Shown piece by piece: positions 60,561 through 64,000 of a DNA stretch of 64,000 bases. Position 1 is the first letter of the stretch. Each line of letters begins with the position of its first letter. Below the pieces are notes generated by a model. That model was not told the DNA's origin and did no database searches. It was given only the letters and a program-made list of their open reading frames with translations. This stretch comes from Aselliscus stoliczkanus (lineage: Eukaryota > Chordata > Mammalia > Chiroptera > Hipposideridae): NCBI GenBank assembly GCA_033961575.1, contig CM066728.1, positions 180,225,678 to 180,289,677 of the forward strand, written 5' to 3'. The translations under genes were made by a program, and so were the position numbers.

Positions 60561-63500
60561 ATGGCAATAAATACACACCTATCAATAATCACATTAAATG
60601 TAAATGGATTAAATGCTCCAATAAAAAGACATAGGGTGGCTGAATGGATAAGAAAGCAAGACCCCAGTATATGCTGTATACAAGAGACTCACCTCAGATC
60701 CAAAGACTCATACAGGCTGAAAGTAAAGGGATGGAGTAAAATATTTCATGCAAAGGGTACTGCGAAAAAAGCTGGAGTAAGCGATACTTATATCAGATAA
60801 AATGGACTTTAAATTGAAGAATATAACAAAGGACAAAGAAGGACACTTCATAGTAATGAAGGGATCGATCCAACAAGAGGACATAACTCTAGTAAACATC
60901 TATGCACCTAACATAGGAGCCCCTAAATATATAAAACAGATATTGTCAGACATAAAGACAGAGATCAACAGTAACACTATCATAGTAGGGGACTTCAACA
61001 CCCCGCTGTCACTAATGGACAGATCCTCCAGACAGAAAATCAATGTGGAAACAGCGACCTTAAATGACACATTAGACCAGCTGGATTTAACAGACATTTT
61101 CAGAGCATTTCATCCCAAAGCTACAGAATATACGTTCTTTTCAAGTGCACATGGAACATTTTCTAAGATAGACCACATGTTAGGCCACAAAACAAGTCTC
61201 AATAAATTTAAGAAGATTGAAATCATTTCAACTGTATTCTCTGACCACAATGCTATGAAACTAGAAATCAATTATAAGAAGAAATCCGGGAAGCTGACAA
61301 ATAAATGGAGGCTAAACAATATGCTATTAAATAGTGAGTGGGTCACAAATGAGATCAAGGAGGAAATCAAAAGATACCTTGAGACAAACGAAAATGAAAA
61401 CACCACGACCCAAAATCTCTGGGATGCTGCGAAAGCAGTCCTAAGAGGAAGTTTATAGCAGTGCAGGCCTACCTAAAGAAGGAAGAAAAATCTCAAGTCA
61501 ACAGGTTATCCTTACACCTAAAGGGAACTGGAAAAAGAACACAAAAAGAGGCCCAAGGGAAGTACAAGAAAGGAGATAATAAAGACCAGAGCAGAAATAA
61601 ACAATATAGAGAACAGAAAAACAATTCAAAAGATCAATGAAACCAAGAGCTGGTTTCTTGAGAAGATAAACAAAATTGACAAACCTCTAGCCAGGTTCAT
61701 CAAAAAAAAAAGAGAGAGGACTCAAATTAGCAAAATCAGGAATGAAAGAGGCGACATGACTACAGACATCACAGAAATACAAAAAATTCTAAGAAATTAC
61801 TATGAGCAACTATATGCCAACAAATTTGACAATCTGGATGAAATGGATAATTTTCTAGAAGCATACAACCTTCCAAAGCTAATGCCAGAAGAAACAGAAA
61901 ATCTAAATACCCTGATTACTACCAAGGAAATTGAATCAGTAATTGACAAGCTCCCAAAAAACAAAAGCCCTGGACCAGACGGCTTCACAAGTGAATTTTA
62001 TCAAACATTCACAAAAGAACTATCACCACTTCTTCTCAAACTATTCCAAAAAATCCAGAAGGAGGGAAGGCTCCCAAACTCTTTTTATGAAGCCTCTATC
62101 ACCCTGATTCCAAAACCAGATAAAGACATCACAAAAAAGGAAAACTACAGGCCAATCTCCTGATGAATATAGATGCAAAAATTCTCAATAAAATATTAGC
62201 AAACAGAATTCAGCAATATATTAAGAAGATCATACATCATGATCAAGTCGGATTCATCCCTAGTGCGCAAGGCTGGTTCAACATCCGTAAATCAATTAAT
62301 GTGATACACCACATCAACAAAATGAAGGATAAAGATCACATGGTCATTTCAATAGATGCAGAAAAAGCATTTGACAAAATCCAACAGCCATTTATGTTAA
62401 AAACCCTTAGCAAAGTGGGAATACAGGGATCATATCTCAACATAATAAAAGCCATATATGATAAACCTACAGCTAACATCATACTCAATGGGGAAAAGCT
62501 AAAACCATTCCCCTTAAGATCAGGAACAAGACAAGGCTGTCCACTTTCTCCTCTTTTATTCAACATAGTGCTGGAAGTTCTAGCCACAGCAATCAGACAA
62601 CAAAAAGAAATAAAAGGCATCCAAATTGGCAAGGAAGAAGTAAAATTGTCACTATATGCAGATGACATGATACTGTATATAGAGAACCCCAAAGACTCCA
62701 TCAAAAAACTATAGGAACTGATAGACGAATTCAGTAAAGTAGCAGGATATAAAATCAATGTTCAGAAATCAGTGGCATTTGCATATACCAATAATAAACT
62801 AATGGAAAGCGAAATTAAGAAAACTGTCCCATTTACAATTGCGTCAAGAACTATAAAATACCTAGGAATAAATTTAACCAAAGAAGTGAAAGATCTGTAC
62901 TCAGAAAATTATAAGACATTGAAGAAAGAAATCATAGAAGATACAAATAAATGGAAACACCTACCATGCTCATGGATAGGAAGAATTAATATAGTTAAAA
63001 TGTCCATACTGCCTAAAGCAATATATAGATTCAATGCAATTCCTATCAAACTACCAAGGGCATTTTTCACAGAAATAGAAAATATAATCCTAAAGTTTAT
63101 ATGGAATCATAAAAGACCCAGAATAGCCTCGGCAATTCTGAGGAATAAAAACAAAGTTGGGGGGATCACGCTACCAGACATCAAAACCTACTACAAGGCC
63201 ACAGTAATCAAGACAGTTTGGTATTGGCATAAAAACAGGCACATCGATCAGTGGAACAGAACAGAGAGCCCAGAAATAAATCCAAGCATTTACGGACAGT
63301 TAATCTATGACAAGGAAGCAAGAATTTACACTGGAGTAAAGATAGTCTATTCAATAAATGGTGCTGGGAAAATTGGACTGACACATGCAAAAAAAATGAA
63401 ACTGGATCATCTCCTTACGCCTTATACAAGAACAAATTCAAAATGGATTAAAGACTTAAATGTAAGACCTGAAACCATAAAAATCCTAAATGAAAATATA

Positions 63501-64000
63501 GGAGTACATTTGCAGACATTACCCGGAGCAATATTTTTACTGATACATCCCTATGGGCAAGGGAAGTAAAAGAAAAAAATGAACATATGGGATTATATCA
63601 GACTTAAAAGTTTTTTCACAACAAAGGAAACCATTAATAAAACAAAAAGGAAGCCTACTGAATGGGAGAATATATTTGCCAACGATATATCTGATAAGGG
63701 GTTAATATCCAAAATTTATAAAACACTCATGAAACTCAACACCAAAAAAACAAACAACCCAATTAAAAAATGGGCAGAAGATATGAAGAGACATTTCTCT
63801 AAAGAGGACATACAGATGGCCAACAGGCATATGAAAAAAAGTTCAACCTCACTGGTCATTAGGGAAATGCAAATAAAAACCACCATGAGATACCACCTCA
63901 CTCCAGTCAGAATGGCTATCATCAACAAATCAACAAACAACAAGTGCTGGCGGGGCTGTGGGGAAAAGGGGACCCTGCTGCACTGTTGGTGGGACTGCAG
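60561..64000 (+). pseudogene. L1 ORF2 (endonuclease / reverse transcriptase), several lesions, 3' end outside
   Basis: The ORF2 protein nicks target DNA and copies L1 RNA. The APE-type endonuclease part keeps LNVNGLNAPIKRH, QETHL, GDFNTPL and SDHNAMKLE. The reverse transcriptase keeps [28 protein letters not shown] and YADD at 62655-62666. A C-X3-C-X7-H-X4-C motif lies at 63944-63999. Lesions are an extra A near 60779, a missing A near 61451, an extra G near 61520, a missing C near 62159 and a TAG at 62712. A deletion near 63313 is compensated by an insertion near 63398. This L1 is inactive but not old. Confidence 0.92.

Larger units (their letters stand above)
24444..64000 (-). other. MLLT3: MLLT3 upstream intron (human intron 4), partial
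   Basis: All sequence right of the exon is intron, at least 39.5 kb. I searched by eye for the preceding exon (codons ending around KLLKAGG) and did not find it. The intron is dominated by L1 elements, all plus strand and so antisense to MLLT3, with many tRNA-SINEs. Confidence 0.82.
59100..64000 (+). mobile_element. Younger L1, runs off the window end
   Basis: A 5' UTR (start uncertain, somewhere near 59000-59110) is followed by ORF1 and ORF2 with the normal about 50-bp spacer. Both frames are recognisable end to end but carry single-base indels and a stop, so this copy looks inactive. No 3' UTR lies inside the window. It lies antisense to MLLT3. Confidence 0.92.

Noticed and set aside
1..64000. 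Assignment to fruit bats (Pteropodidae) or colugo
   Set aside because: L1 activity is reported lost long ago in fruit bats, whereas the 59-64 kb L1 looks fairly young. The SINE heads do not resemble the colugo family. A rhinolophoid bat fits better, but this is not proven.

Overview
The window is mammalian nuclear DNA: AT-rich, almost entirely intronic, and packed with interspersed repeats. The only host protein-coding sequence I can support is one 708-bp exon on the minus strand (23736-24443). It encodes the serine-rich and lysine/serine-rich middle of MLLT3 (AF9), a YEATS-domain chromatin reader and super elongation complex / DOT1L adaptor. Everything else is intron of that gene. Positions above 24443 are the upstream intron (intron 4 in human numbering) and positions below 23736 are the downstream intron (intron 5). 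I did not find the neighbouring exons.

The repeat content suggests a bat, most likely a rhinolophoid (Yinpterochiroptera). The reasons are tRNA-derived SINEs whose 3' ends carry AATAAA followed by TCTTT (the 'T+' class, known from horseshoe bats, carnivores and horses), mariner and MITE DNA transposons, and a fairly recent L1. The species call is an inference with moderate-to-low confidence.

Layout. 1-23.7 kb: intron 5, with short and long tRNA-SINEs, MIR/L2 relics, a Tigger remnant, a fold-back mariner (4.9-5.9 kb), a SINE cluster (11.3-13.4 kb) and a probable solo LTR (about 19.6-20.1 kb). 23.7-24.4 kb: the MLLT3 exon with a 42-codon serine tract. 25.0-33.5 kb: a near full-length old L1 carrying a 538-bp TA-flanked MITE and three nested SINEs, followed directly by a 5'-inverted L1. 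34.2-35.2 kb: a second fold-back mariner of the same design. 37.7-41.8 and 46.5-51.1 kb: decayed L1s broken up by long SINEs. 42-45 and 51-58.8 kb: MIR, MER5A-like, L1 3'-UTR and SINE copies plus microsatellites. 59.1-64.0 kb: a younger L1 with nearly complete ORF1 and ORF2, running off the window end.

The most interesting items are: (i) two copies of a long-armed inverted-repeat mariner whose arms both derive from the 3' end of the transposase gene; (ii) SINE subfamilies in which the anticodon-loop state is linked to the B-box state; and (iii) the fact that every L1 I can orient lies antisense to MLLT3. No cellular gene system beyond MLLT3 was found.
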